From: Actinomycetota bacterium
GTDB lineage: Bacteria > Actinomycetota > Actinomycetes > Mycobacteriales > Micromonosporaceae
Length of the DNA: 5,819 nucleotides
Reading direction: 5' to 3'
Assembly (NCBI GenBank): GCA_005885115.1
Contig: VAXX01000295.1
Coordinates: 1 to 5,819, forward strand
The notes beneath the pieces were generated by a model. It saw nothing but the letters and a program-made list of their open reading frames with translations. It was not told the DNA's origin and did no database searches. Of the stretch, positions 1 to 4,822 are shown piece by piece; the stretch's first letter is position 1, and the number at the start of each line of letters is the position of its first letter. The position numbers and the translations under genes were made by a program.

Positions 1-1022
1 GTACGCAGCCGATCCTCCAATGTGGACAGCTGCTTGGGCGAGCGGTCCGAGGTGATGACCAGCTGCTTGTTCGCGTTGTGCAGGGTGTTGAACGTGTGGA
101 AGAACTCCTCCTGGGTCCGCTCCCGGTTCTCCAGGAACTGGATGTCGTCGATCAGGAGGATGTCCACGTCCCGGTACCGGCGCTGGAACGCCTGGGTCTT
201 GTCGTCCCGCAACGAGTTGATGAAGTCGTTGGTGAACTCCTCGGTCGAGACGTAGCGCACGAACCGCGCGTTGCCCAGGGTCGTCGCGTAGTGCCCGATC
301 GCGTGCAGCAGGTGGGTCTTGCCCAGCCCCGAGCTGCCGTAGATGAACAGCGGGTTGTACGCCTTGGCCGGCGATTCGGCGACGGCGACCGAGGCCGCGT
401 GCGCGAACCGGTTCGACGAACCGATGACGAACGTCTCGAACATGTACTTCGGGTTGAGCCGGTTCCCGTCGCCCGGGCTCGGCGGCGTACGCCGGTCGTC
501 GCGCCCCGTGCCGCCGCCGGTACGGCGGTGCGGCACGGGCGGGGAGACGGGGGCGGGCGGTTCCACCGGAACCACCGGTGCGGGTACCGGGTCGGGCGGG
601 GGCGTGCTCGGGTACGCGTGGGGATAAGCCGGTACGGCGGCGTACCCGGCCGGGGCGCTGTCGAACAGCGTCTGCTCAGCGACCCGGGCCGCGGGTACGG
701 CGACCGGCGGGGGCGCCTCCTCCGGCGCGCGTACGGTGACGGCGACCTGGATCGGCCGGCCCAGGCGCCGGGACAGCGCGTCGGTGATCGCCGGACGCAG
801 CTTGGACTCGATGACGTCCCGGGTGAACGCGTCCGGGACCGCGATCAACGCGGTGTCCTCGACGATCGCCCGGAGCCGGGTGAGTCGCAGGTACGCCCGT
901 TGCTGCGGGGAGACGATCCCGTCGGCCAACTCGTCGGTCGCCGACGTCCATACCGCGCCGAGGTCGAGGCCGTCCGGCACTCCGACCACCCCCTCGCTCG
1001 TCGCGTTGTCCCCAGTATTCAC
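1..1022 (-). CDS. dnaA: Chromosomal replication initiator protein DnaA (N-terminal part; 3' end outside window)
   Basis: DnaA binds DnaA boxes at the origin, oligomerises with ATP, opens the DNA and loads the helicase. The 340 visible residues show domain I (about 20-100), a Pro/Ala-rich linker (domain II, about 100-187), and the AAA+ domain III starting at [14 protein letters not shown] (188-200). Walker A is GSSGLGKT (229-236, Lys235) and Walker B is LLIDDIQF (Asp292, Asp293). The rest of domain III and the box-binding domain IV lie beyond position 1. I chose the GTG at 1022-1020 because it is in frame with domain I and has a G-rich stretch (GGTGGGGG) just upstream; an in-frame GTG a few codons later is possible, so the exact start is uncertain. 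It is divergent from rpmH. DnaA-box-like sequences at and just upstream of the start suggest autoregulation, which is known for dnaA genes. No frameshift is seen. Confidence 0.97.
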   Translation of the reverse strand, partial: MNTGDNATSEGVVGVPDGLDLGAVWTSATDELADGIVSPQQRAYLRLTRLRAIVEDTALIAVPDAFTRDVIESKLRPAITDALSRRLGRPIQVAVTVRAPEEAPPPVAVPAARVAEQTLFDSAPAGYAAVPAYPHAYPSTPPPDPVPAPVVPVEPPAPVSPPVPHRRTGGGTGRDDRRTPPSPGDGNRLNPKYMFETFVIGSSNRFAHAASVAVAESPAKAYNPLFIYGSSGLGKTHLLHAIGHYATTLGNARFVRYVSTEEFTNDFINSLRDDKTQAFQRRYRDVDILLIDDIQFLENRERTQEEFFHTFNTLHNANKQLVITSDRSPKQLSTLEDRLR

Positions 1023-1080
1023 AGGCCCCCACCCACAGCCTGTGGACGCTGCCCCGACCGTTGTACACAGGTTTTCCACA
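1006..1080. promoter_or_regulatory. DnaA-box-like sites around the dnaA start
   Basis: Near-consensus 9-mers are TTGTCCCCA (1006-1014, inside the first dnaA codons), TTGTACACA (1061-1069) and TTTTCCACA (1072-1080), each one base off TTGTCCACA. A weaker reverse-strand site, GCGTCCACA, lies at 1041-1049. Their position over the presumed dnaA leader suggests autoregulation by DnaA. A TTGACC hexamer on the minus strand (1101-1096) could be a -35, but I see no matching -10 at the right distance. Confidence 0.55.
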
Positions 1081-1208
1081 GGCTGTGTACGGGCTGGTCA
1101 AGACACCGATGCGGGCCGTTACGATCACGACGCCGGTACGGACCCGTCGTACATCATCGCGGTACACCGTGCCGAACGATCCATTGCCTCGCCCGGTTTT
1201 GGCTTACT

Positions 1209-1217
1209 TTGTGCACA
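1209..1217 (+). promoter_or_regulatory. Isolated DnaA-box-like site
   Basis: TTGTGCACA differs from TTGTCCACA only at position 5. It abuts the most AT-rich patch of the intergenic region (about 1195-1212) and lies between the two box clusters. It could be a weak box next to an unwinding element, but one near-match is thin evidence. Confidence 0.4.
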
Positions 1218-1263
1218 CCAGCAGCTTCGTCGACGTGACCGGCAAGCGGGCAGGTTAACAGGG

Positions 1264-1316
1264 CTGTCCACACCCGCTCAACGGTTGTCCACATAGTTGT
1301 GCTCCGGTTGTCCACA
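1264..1316 (+). promoter_or_regulatory. Array of three DnaA boxes
   Basis: Three same-orientation boxes are seen: CTGTCCACA at 1264-1272 (one base off the actinobacterial consensus TTGTCCACA), TTGTCCACA at 1285-1293 (perfect) and TTGTCCACA at 1308-1316 (perfect). Start-to-start spacings are 21 and 23 bases, about two helical turns, so the sites lie on roughly one face of the DNA. That arrangement suits cooperative DnaA binding. They sit about 65 bases upstream of the rpmH -35 hexamer. Confidence 0.85.
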
Positions 1317-1381
1317 CCCGCCCCGTATGTGGCTGCGCCAAGTTTCCCCTATCCCGGCGTCGCCCGCTGTCTTGCTCCGTT

Positions 1382-1410
1382 TTGACGCCCTCTCGGCGCC
1401 CGCGTACCCT
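1382..1410 (+). promoter_or_regulatory. Promoter for rpmH (primary sigma-factor type)
   Basis: TTGACG (1382-1387) and TACCCT (1405-1410) are separated by exactly 17 bases, a good match to the actinobacterial primary sigma-factor consensus. Transcription would begin near 1416-1418, giving an rpmH leader of about 42 bases. The same transcript probably continues into rnpA, yidD and yidC, because no terminator is visible between them. Confidence 0.7.
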
Positions 1411-1458
1411 GGAACGGCTGTCTCGTACCACCGTGCCTGAGAAGACGGAGAGCCTCAC

Positions 1459-1596
1459 GTGAGCAAGCGCACCTACCAGCCGAACAACCGCCGGCGCGCG
1501 AAGACCCACGGCTTCCGCCTGCGGATGCGCACCCGCGCCGGCCGGGCCATCCTCTCCGCCCGGCGCGCCAAGGGCCGCACCGAGCTCTCGGCCTGA
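1459..1596 (+). CDS. rpmH: 50S ribosomal protein L34
   Basis: L34 is a small, very basic protein of the large ribosomal subunit that binds 23S rRNA. The 45-residue product begins [19 protein letters not shown] and continues with the Arg-rich [22 protein letters not shown] pattern typical of the family, whose usual length is 44-47 residues. The GTG start is supported by GGAGAG at 1447-1452 with a 6-base spacer. It is the first gene of the plus-strand cluster, divergent from dnaA, with a good promoter upstream. rnpA starts 17 bases after its stop, so the two are almost certainly co-transcribed. Nothing is unusual in its sequence. Confidence 0.98.
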   Translation: MSKRTYQPNNRRRAKTHGFRLRMRTRAGRAILSARRAKGRTELSA

Positions 1597-1613
1597 GGTC
1601 GCTGGAGCGTCGG

Positions 1614-1985
1614 GTGTTGTCCACCGCGCAGCGCCTGCGGCGTCGCGGTGACTTCGCCGCGGCGGTACGGACCGGACGCCGGGCCTCCCGAGGAGTGCTC
1701 GTCGTCCATCTGATGCTCCCCGGTCCCGCTTCCGAACCCGGCCCAGGTACGCCCTCGGCGGCCCGTGCCGGGTTCGTCGTACCCAAGGCGGTCGGTGGCG
1801 CCGTCGTCCGGAACAAGGTCAAGCGCCGGCTCCGTCACCTGGTACGCGACCGGATCGGTCAGCTTCCGGCCGGCACCGATCTGGTGGTACGCGCGCTTCC
1901 GGCGGCCGCGGACCGCTCGTACCAGGGACTATCTGTTGATCTTGATGCGGCACTCGCCGCCGCCCACCGGAAGGCGCCCCGATGA
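1614..1985 (+). CDS. rnpA: Ribonuclease P protein component
   Basis: RnpA is the protein subunit that helps the catalytic RNA of RNase P bind and cleave pre-tRNA 5' leaders. The 123-residue product has the expected basic N-terminus ([13 protein letters not shown]), the central strand [15 protein letters not shown] and the signature basic helix RNKVKRRLR (66-74) that contacts RNA. Length is normal for actinobacteria. The GTG start has GGAG at 1604-1607 with a 6-base spacer. Pro57 sits where many relatives have Ser in the FVVSK segment, a minor change. The stop overlaps the yidD start in an ATGA, indicating translational coupling. The RNase P RNA gene is not in this window. Confidence 0.97.
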   Translation: MLSTAQRLRRRGDFAAAVRTGRRASRGVLVVHLMLPGPASEPGPGTPSAARAGFVVPKAVGGAVVRNKVKRRLRHLVRDRIGQLPAGTDLVVRALPAAADRSYQGLSVDLDAALAAAHRKAPR

Positions 1986-2263
1986 GCGCCGCCGGCGCCA
2001 CCCCGCGGGCAGTCCCGCCGGCCGTCCCGAAGCCGACCACCGCCGGTGCCCGTGTGCTGGTACTGCCCATCATCGCGTACCGTCGGTGGATAAGCCCGGC
2101 GCTGCCGGCGCGCTGTCGGTTCTACCCGTCCTGTAGCGCGTACGCCCTCGAGGCGCTCGCGACCCACGGGGCATGGCGGGGCCTGCGACTGACGCTCTGG
2201 CGGCTGCTGCGCTGCCAACCGTTCCACCCCGGCGGGTACGACCCGGTGCCGCCCAAGAGCTGA
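1982..2263 (+). CDS. yidD: Membrane protein insertion efficiency factor YidD
   Basis: YidD is a small membrane-associated protein that assists insertion of membrane proteins, working with YidC and its partners. The 93-residue product has the family core: an amphipathic segment with YRRWISPAL (33-41), [15 protein letters not shown] (45-59), a conserved His-Gly (62-63) and [17 protein letters not shown] (74-90). The three family cysteines are present (45, 51, 78). The first 20 residues are an Ala/Pro-rich extension and are poorly conserved. The ATG overlaps the rnpA stop, and GGAAGG at 1969-1974 lies 7 bases upstream. yidC begins 18 bases downstream, the usual order. Confidence 0.96.
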   Translation: MSAAGATPRAVPPAVPKPTTAGARVLVLPIIAYRRWISPALPARCRFYPSCSAYALEALATHGAWRGLRLTLWRLLRCQPFHPGGYDPVPPKS

Positions 2264-2281
2264 ACCGACTGGAGAAGCGAC

Positions 2282-3100
2282 GTGCTGGAACCGCTCTACT
2301 GGGGGATCTCCTGGATCCTGCTCCAGTGGCATGCGCTGTGGAACTTCGCCTTCCAGGGCGGCCAGTTCCTGGTGACGAACTGGGACTGGGTCCTGGCCAT
2401 CGTCTTCCTGGTGCTGACCATCCGTACCGCGCTGTTCCCGGTGTTCGTCAAGCAGATCAAGTCGCAGCGCGCGATGCAGGCGCTGGCCCCGCAGATCAAG
2501 TCGCTGCAGGAGAAGCACAAGGGTGACCGGGAGACGCTCCAGAAAGAGATGATGGAGCTGTACCGCCGGGAGAAGGCCAACCCGCTCATGGGCTGTCTTC
2601 CGATGCTGGTGCAGATCCCGGTGATGTTCTCGCTCTACCACGTGCTCCGTCACCTCAACCCGGAGCGACACGACGCCACGAAGCGGCTGTACGGCTGGAC
2701 GGTGGGGCTGTTCGACAGTGCCTCGCACGCCAAGCTGTTCGGCGCGCCGATCGCCGCCTCGTTCAAGTCCAGCGCGCATGATCTGGCGTCGATGCACGCC
2801 AACGGGGGCACCGTCAAGGTCGTCGCCGGGATCCTCGTGGCCATCATGATCGCGACCACGTACCTGACCAGCCGCCAGATGATCCTCAAGACCGGCTGGG
2901 CCGAGGACCCGCAGCAGAAGATGATGCAGCGGCTGATGCTCTACGGCATCCCGGTCTCGCTGCTGGTTTCCGGGACCGTCTTCCCGATCGGTGTGGTCAT
3001 CTACTGGACCACGACATGGCCGGCAAGTCCGGCGCCGGCGCGGCGGCCAAGACCGCGACCGGCGGCAAGGCGCCGGTCAAGGCCAGCTCCGGTTCGCTGA
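2282..3100 (+). CDS. yidC: Membrane protein insertase YidC, C-terminus frameshifted
   Basis: YidC inserts and folds proteins in the cytoplasmic membrane, alone or with SecYEG. The GTG start follows GGAGAAG (2271-2277). Hydrophobic segments are visible at about 4-20, 36-53, 100-116, 178-195 and 222-243. Arg48 in the second segment (LTIRTALFPV) is the likely conserved groove arginine. A charged, helical cytoplasmic loop (about 55-95) and LPMLVQIPVMFSLY fit the family well. After FPIGVVIYWTT (to Thr244) the family normally continues with NNLW/F..GQQ and a Lys-rich tail. Here it reads TWPASPAPARR and ends at 3100, using atypical codons such as AGA, AGG and AGT. The true tail is readable in another frame (3016-3345), so a deletion of 3n+1 bases, or an equivalent net shift, is inferred near 3011-3017. 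The first 244 residues look intact. Whether the protein works is unknown. Confidence 0.9.
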   Translation: MLEPLYWGISWILLQWHALWNFAFQGGQFLVTNWDWVLAIVFLVLTIRTALFPVFVKQIKSQRAMQALAPQIKSLQEKHKGDRETLQKEMMELYRREKANPLMGCLPMLVQIPVMFSLYHVLRHLNPERHDATKRLYGWTVGLFDSASHAKLFGAPIAASFKSSAHDLASMHANGGTVKVVAGILVAIMIATTYLTSRQMILKTGWAEDPQQKMMQRLMLYGIPVSLLVSGTVFPIGVVIYWTTTWPASPAPARRPRPRPAARRRSRPAPVR

Positions 3101-3345
3101 CCGACCTGATCCTCGGCCGCAAGCCCAAGCCCGAGCCGGCCGCCAACGGCGCGCCCAAGGTCGATGGCAAGGCGCTGGGCCCCAAGGTCGGGGCCAAGCC
3201 GGTGAACCCGAAGAAGGCCCCGGCGAAGGCGACCGGTCCCAAGCTGGCGGACGCGACCGAGCCGGGCAAGCCCACCAAGGCGACTCCCAGCAAGACGGCG
3301 CCCAGCAAGACGGCGCCCAGCAAGGCGAAGCGCCCCACGGGTTGA
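3011..3345 (+). pseudogene. yidC: Displaced C-terminal tail of yidC (out of frame)
   Basis: From about 3016 to the TGA at 3343-3345 a frame shifted by +2 from yidC encodes a Lys/Ala/Pro-rich tail with ILGRKPKPEP and GAKPVNPKK, which resembles the cytoplasmic ribosome-facing tail of actinobacterial YidC. Its codons almost all end in G or C, as in the neighbouring genes, so this is the frame that selection maintained. The ATG at 3016 has no good ribosome-binding site, so I do not think it is a separate gene. It contains a short tandem repeat near its end. Read with the yidC part, it makes one gene broken by a frameshift, or one gene misassembled. Confidence 0.75.
3286..3330 (+). repeat. 15-base tandem repeat in the yidC tail
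   Basis: The unit CCCAGCAAGACGGCG occurs perfectly at 3286-3300 and 3301-3315, then a third, diverged copy (CCCAGCAAGGCGAAG) lies at 3316-3330. In the tail frame it encodes repeated PSKTA. Because the unit is 15 bases, copy-number change would keep the frame while changing the number of lysines. Confidence 0.85.
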
Positions 3346-3352
3346 CGCGACA

Positions 3353-3383
3353 ACCGGCCCGTACGTCACACGTATGGGCCGGT
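3353..3383 (+). terminator. Hairpin after yidC, candidate terminator
   Basis: A 13-base-pair stem is formed by 3353-3365 (ACCGGCCCGTACG) and 3371-3383 (CGTATGGGCCGGT) around the loop TCACA. Only one pair is a G-U wobble. It begins 7 bases after the yidC tail stop. No U-run follows, which is common for actinobacterial terminators, so it may terminate, attenuate or protect the 3' end of the transcript. Confidence 0.6.
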
Positions 3384-3415
3384 CGGCGCTCCCCGTACCG
3401 AAGACGTCCTCGCAC

Positions 3416-3432
3416 CGGCGGTGGCACCGCCG
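3416..3432 (+). promoter_or_regulatory. Small hairpin in the khpB leader
   Basis: CGGCGGT (3416-3422) pairs with ACCGCCG (3426-3432) around GGC. It lies about 40 bases before the khpB start and downstream of the larger hairpin. It might affect read-through or RNA stability, but a short GC-rich stem can also arise by chance here. No clear promoter was found between the two hairpins. Confidence 0.3.
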
Positions 3433-3473
3433 AGGTCCGGGGGAAGTGAAGATCGACGTTTCCGGAGATGACA

Positions 3474-4007
3474 GTGACCGACACGACCTCAGCCGCACCC
3501 GAGACCGAGACCGAGGCAGCGGAGCAGACCACCCCCCAGGCGACCGAGTCCGAACTGTTCCGGCAGAGCGAGATCGCCGCCGACTACGTCGAGGGGCTGC
3601 TGGACATCCTCGACTACGACGGCGACATCGACGAGCTGGTCCAGAACGGCCGCCCGGTCGTGGAGGTGGTCGGGCGCCGGCTGCAGGCGCTGGTGGGCCA
3701 GCGGGGGGCGACGCTGGAGGCGCTCCAGGAGCTGACCCGGCTGGCGGTCTTCCGCGCCACCGGCTCGCCCAGCCGGCTGCTGCTGGACGTGGGCGGATAC
3801 CGGGCCGCGCGGCGCAAGGAGCTGGGCGCGATCGCCAAGAACGCGGCCGAGAAGGTCAAGGAGTACGGCGAGCCGGTACGCCTGGAGCCGATGTCGGCCT
3901 TCGAGCGCAAGTGCGTACACGACGTGATCAACGCACTGTCCGGGGTGGAGAGCGAGTCCGAGGGCGTGGAGCCTTCGCGCCGGATCGTGGTACGGGCGAC
4001 CGCGTAA
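3474..4007 (+). CDS. khpB: KH-R3H RNA-binding protein Jag/KhpB
   Basis: KhpB (also called Jag) is an RNA-binding protein linked in other bacteria to RNA regulation and cell-wall growth. From GTG 3474 the product has 177 residues: an acidic, Thr/Glu-rich N-terminus (1-33), a Jag-type KH domain (about 35-108) with the GxxG loop GQRG (75-78), and an R3H domain (about 110-177) with the signature Arg145-x3-His149 (RKCVH). I prefer GTG 3474 because GGAG at 3464-3467 is 6 bases upstream; for the in-frame ATG at 3468 that same motif would directly touch the start codon. The short N-terminus lacks the full Jag_N domain found in Firmicutes, as is usual in actinobacteria. The rsmG start follows the stop by 2 bases, so the pair is translationally coupled. 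Confidence 0.94.
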   Translation: MTDTTSAAPETETEAAEQTTPQATESELFRQSEIAADYVEGLLDILDYDGDIDELVQNGRPVVEVVGRRLQALVGQRGATLEALQELTRLAVFRATGSPSRLLLDVGGYRAARRKELGAIAKNAAEKVKEYGEPVRLEPMSAFERKCVHDVINALSGVESESEGVEPSRRIVVRATA

Positions 4008-4009
4008 CC

Positions 4010-4699
4010 GTGCCGGAAGCGCAGCAACCCGAGTCGCTGGTACCGGCGGCTCGGGTCATCTTCGGCGACCGGCTGCCATTGGCACAGCGGTACGCCGACC
4101 TGCTCGTCACCGGCGGGGTGGTACGCGGTCTGATCGGGCCCCGCGAGGCGCCCCGGATCTGGGACCGGCACCTGCTCAACAGCGCGGTACTAATGGAAAT
4201 GATTACCGATAATGCCACGGTCATCGACGTCGGTTCCGGGGCGGGACTGCCGGGGATCCCGCTCGCGATCGCCCGCCCCGATCTGACCGTCGTGCTGGTC
4301 GAGTCGCTGGCCCGGCGGACCACCTTCCTGACCGAGGTCGTGGACGCCTTGGGCCTGACCGGACAGGTGACGGTCGTCCGCGGCCGCGCCGAGGAGCTGG
4401 TCGGAAAGCTGCCGCCCGCCGATGTGGTCACCGCCCGGGCGGTCGCGCCGCTGGATCGACTCGCGGCCTGGTGCCTGCCCCTGACGGTGGACGGGGGGCG
4501 GCTGCTGGCGCTGAAGGGCGCGTCGGCGGCCGAGGAGGTCGCCGCGCACACGGCCGAGATCGAACGGCAGGGCGGGGGTACGCCGACGGTCCGGCTCTGC
4601 GGCGAAGGGCTGCTCGCCGAGCCGGCGACCGTGGTCGAAGTGGTACGGCAGCGGCCGGTGCGGCGCAGCCAGCCACCCGCGCGGCGGTATCGACGTTAG
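4010..4699 (+). CDS. rsmG: 16S rRNA (guanine-527 N7) methyltransferase RsmG (GidB)
   Basis: RsmG methylates N7 of G527 (E. coli numbering) in 16S rRNA using S-adenosylmethionine; loss of it gives low-level streptomycin resistance in several bacteria. The 229-residue protein has [15 protein letters not shown] (18-32), the family motif [16 protein letters not shown] (43-58), the SAM-binding loop [16 protein letters not shown] (71-86), an acidic strand end (VVLVES) and a later [11 protein letters not shown] segment, all in the expected order. The GTG start lies 2 bases after the khpB stop and has no strong ribosome-binding site, so translation probably depends on coupling. The C-terminus is Arg/Pro-rich. 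Codons at 4188-4213 are unusually AT-rich (CTA, GAA, ATT, GAT, AAT) for this genome. Confidence 0.96.
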   Translation: MPEAQQPESLVPAARVIFGDRLPLAQRYADLLVTGGVVRGLIGPREAPRIWDRHLLNSAVLMEMITDNATVIDVGSGAGLPGIPLAIARPDLTVVLVESLARRTTFLTEVVDALGLTGQVTVVRGRAEELVGKLPPADVVTARAVAPLDRLAAWCLPLTVDGGRLLALKGASAAEEVAAHTAEIERQGGGTPTVRLCGEGLLAEPATVVEVVRQRPVRRSQPPARRYRR

Positions 4700-4703
4700 G
4701 TGG

Positions 4704-4740
4704 ATGTCCGGCGCGGTAGCCTCGCGGCACGGCCGGACGT
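4704..4740 (+). terminator. Weak inverted repeat between rsmG and parA
   Basis: Bases 4704-4712 (ATGTCCGGC) can pair with 4732-4740 (GCCGGACGT), with one wobble, around a 19-base loop. It starts 5 bases after the rsmG stop. No U-run follows, and the loop is long, so this is only a possible terminator. TAGCCT (4717-4722) and TAGGCT (4740-4745) resemble -10 hexamers for parA, but neither has a recognisable -35. Confidence 0.3.
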
Positions 4741-4822
4741 AGGCTGACCGCGCGTCGCGTCGGTCGATCGCAGCGGCGGCGATGCGGGGCACCCCCCATC
4801 CGAAGCGGGCAGGGATGACACT

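Larger units (their letters stand above)
1023..1458. other. dnaA-rpmH intergenic region with DnaA boxes; possible oriC or part of it
   Basis: This 436-base stretch has no credible gene. It holds DnaA-box-like 9-mers clustered at its two ends, a more AT-rich patch near 1195-1215, and the rpmH promoter near the right end. In actinobacteria DnaA boxes occur on both sides of dnaA, and in the genera where it was tested the functional origin is often the dnaA-dnaN gap, which is not in this window. So this region may be the origin, part of it, or only a DnaA-regulated promoter region. Between about 1100 and 1195 I see no convincing signal. Confidence 0.6.

Noticed and set aside
21..29. Reverse-strand CTGTCCACA inside dnaA
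   Set aside because: It encodes Leu-Ser-Thr of the conserved AAA+ domain (QLSTLEDRL), lies about 1 kb from the other boxes and is isolated.
676..1167. Minus-strand open frame of 163 codons across the dnaA start
   Set aside because: It is out of frame with DnaA, Arg/Gly-rich and has no recognisable motif; its first part covers the DnaA-box region.
78..1238. Long open frame of 386 codons on the plus strand opposite dnaA
   Set aside because: It is an Arg-rich shadow of dnaA in high-GC DNA; the minus strand encodes an unmistakable DnaA.
1454..1463. CTCACGTGAG palindrome over the rpmH start, similar to parS
   Set aside because: Only the inner core matches; the outer bases of the parS consensus are wrong on both sides, and the bases are needed for the GTG-AGC start of rpmH.
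1617..1625. TTGTCCACC at the rnpA start, one base off a DnaA box
   Set aside because: It encodes the ordinary rnpA N-terminus (Leu-Ser-Thr) and the mismatch is at the conserved last position; probably chance.
3374..4007. Upstream extension of the rsmG frame across khpB
   Set aside because: The extension is an alternate frame of khpB with low-complexity Arg/Gly content; RsmG homology begins after the GTG at 4010.
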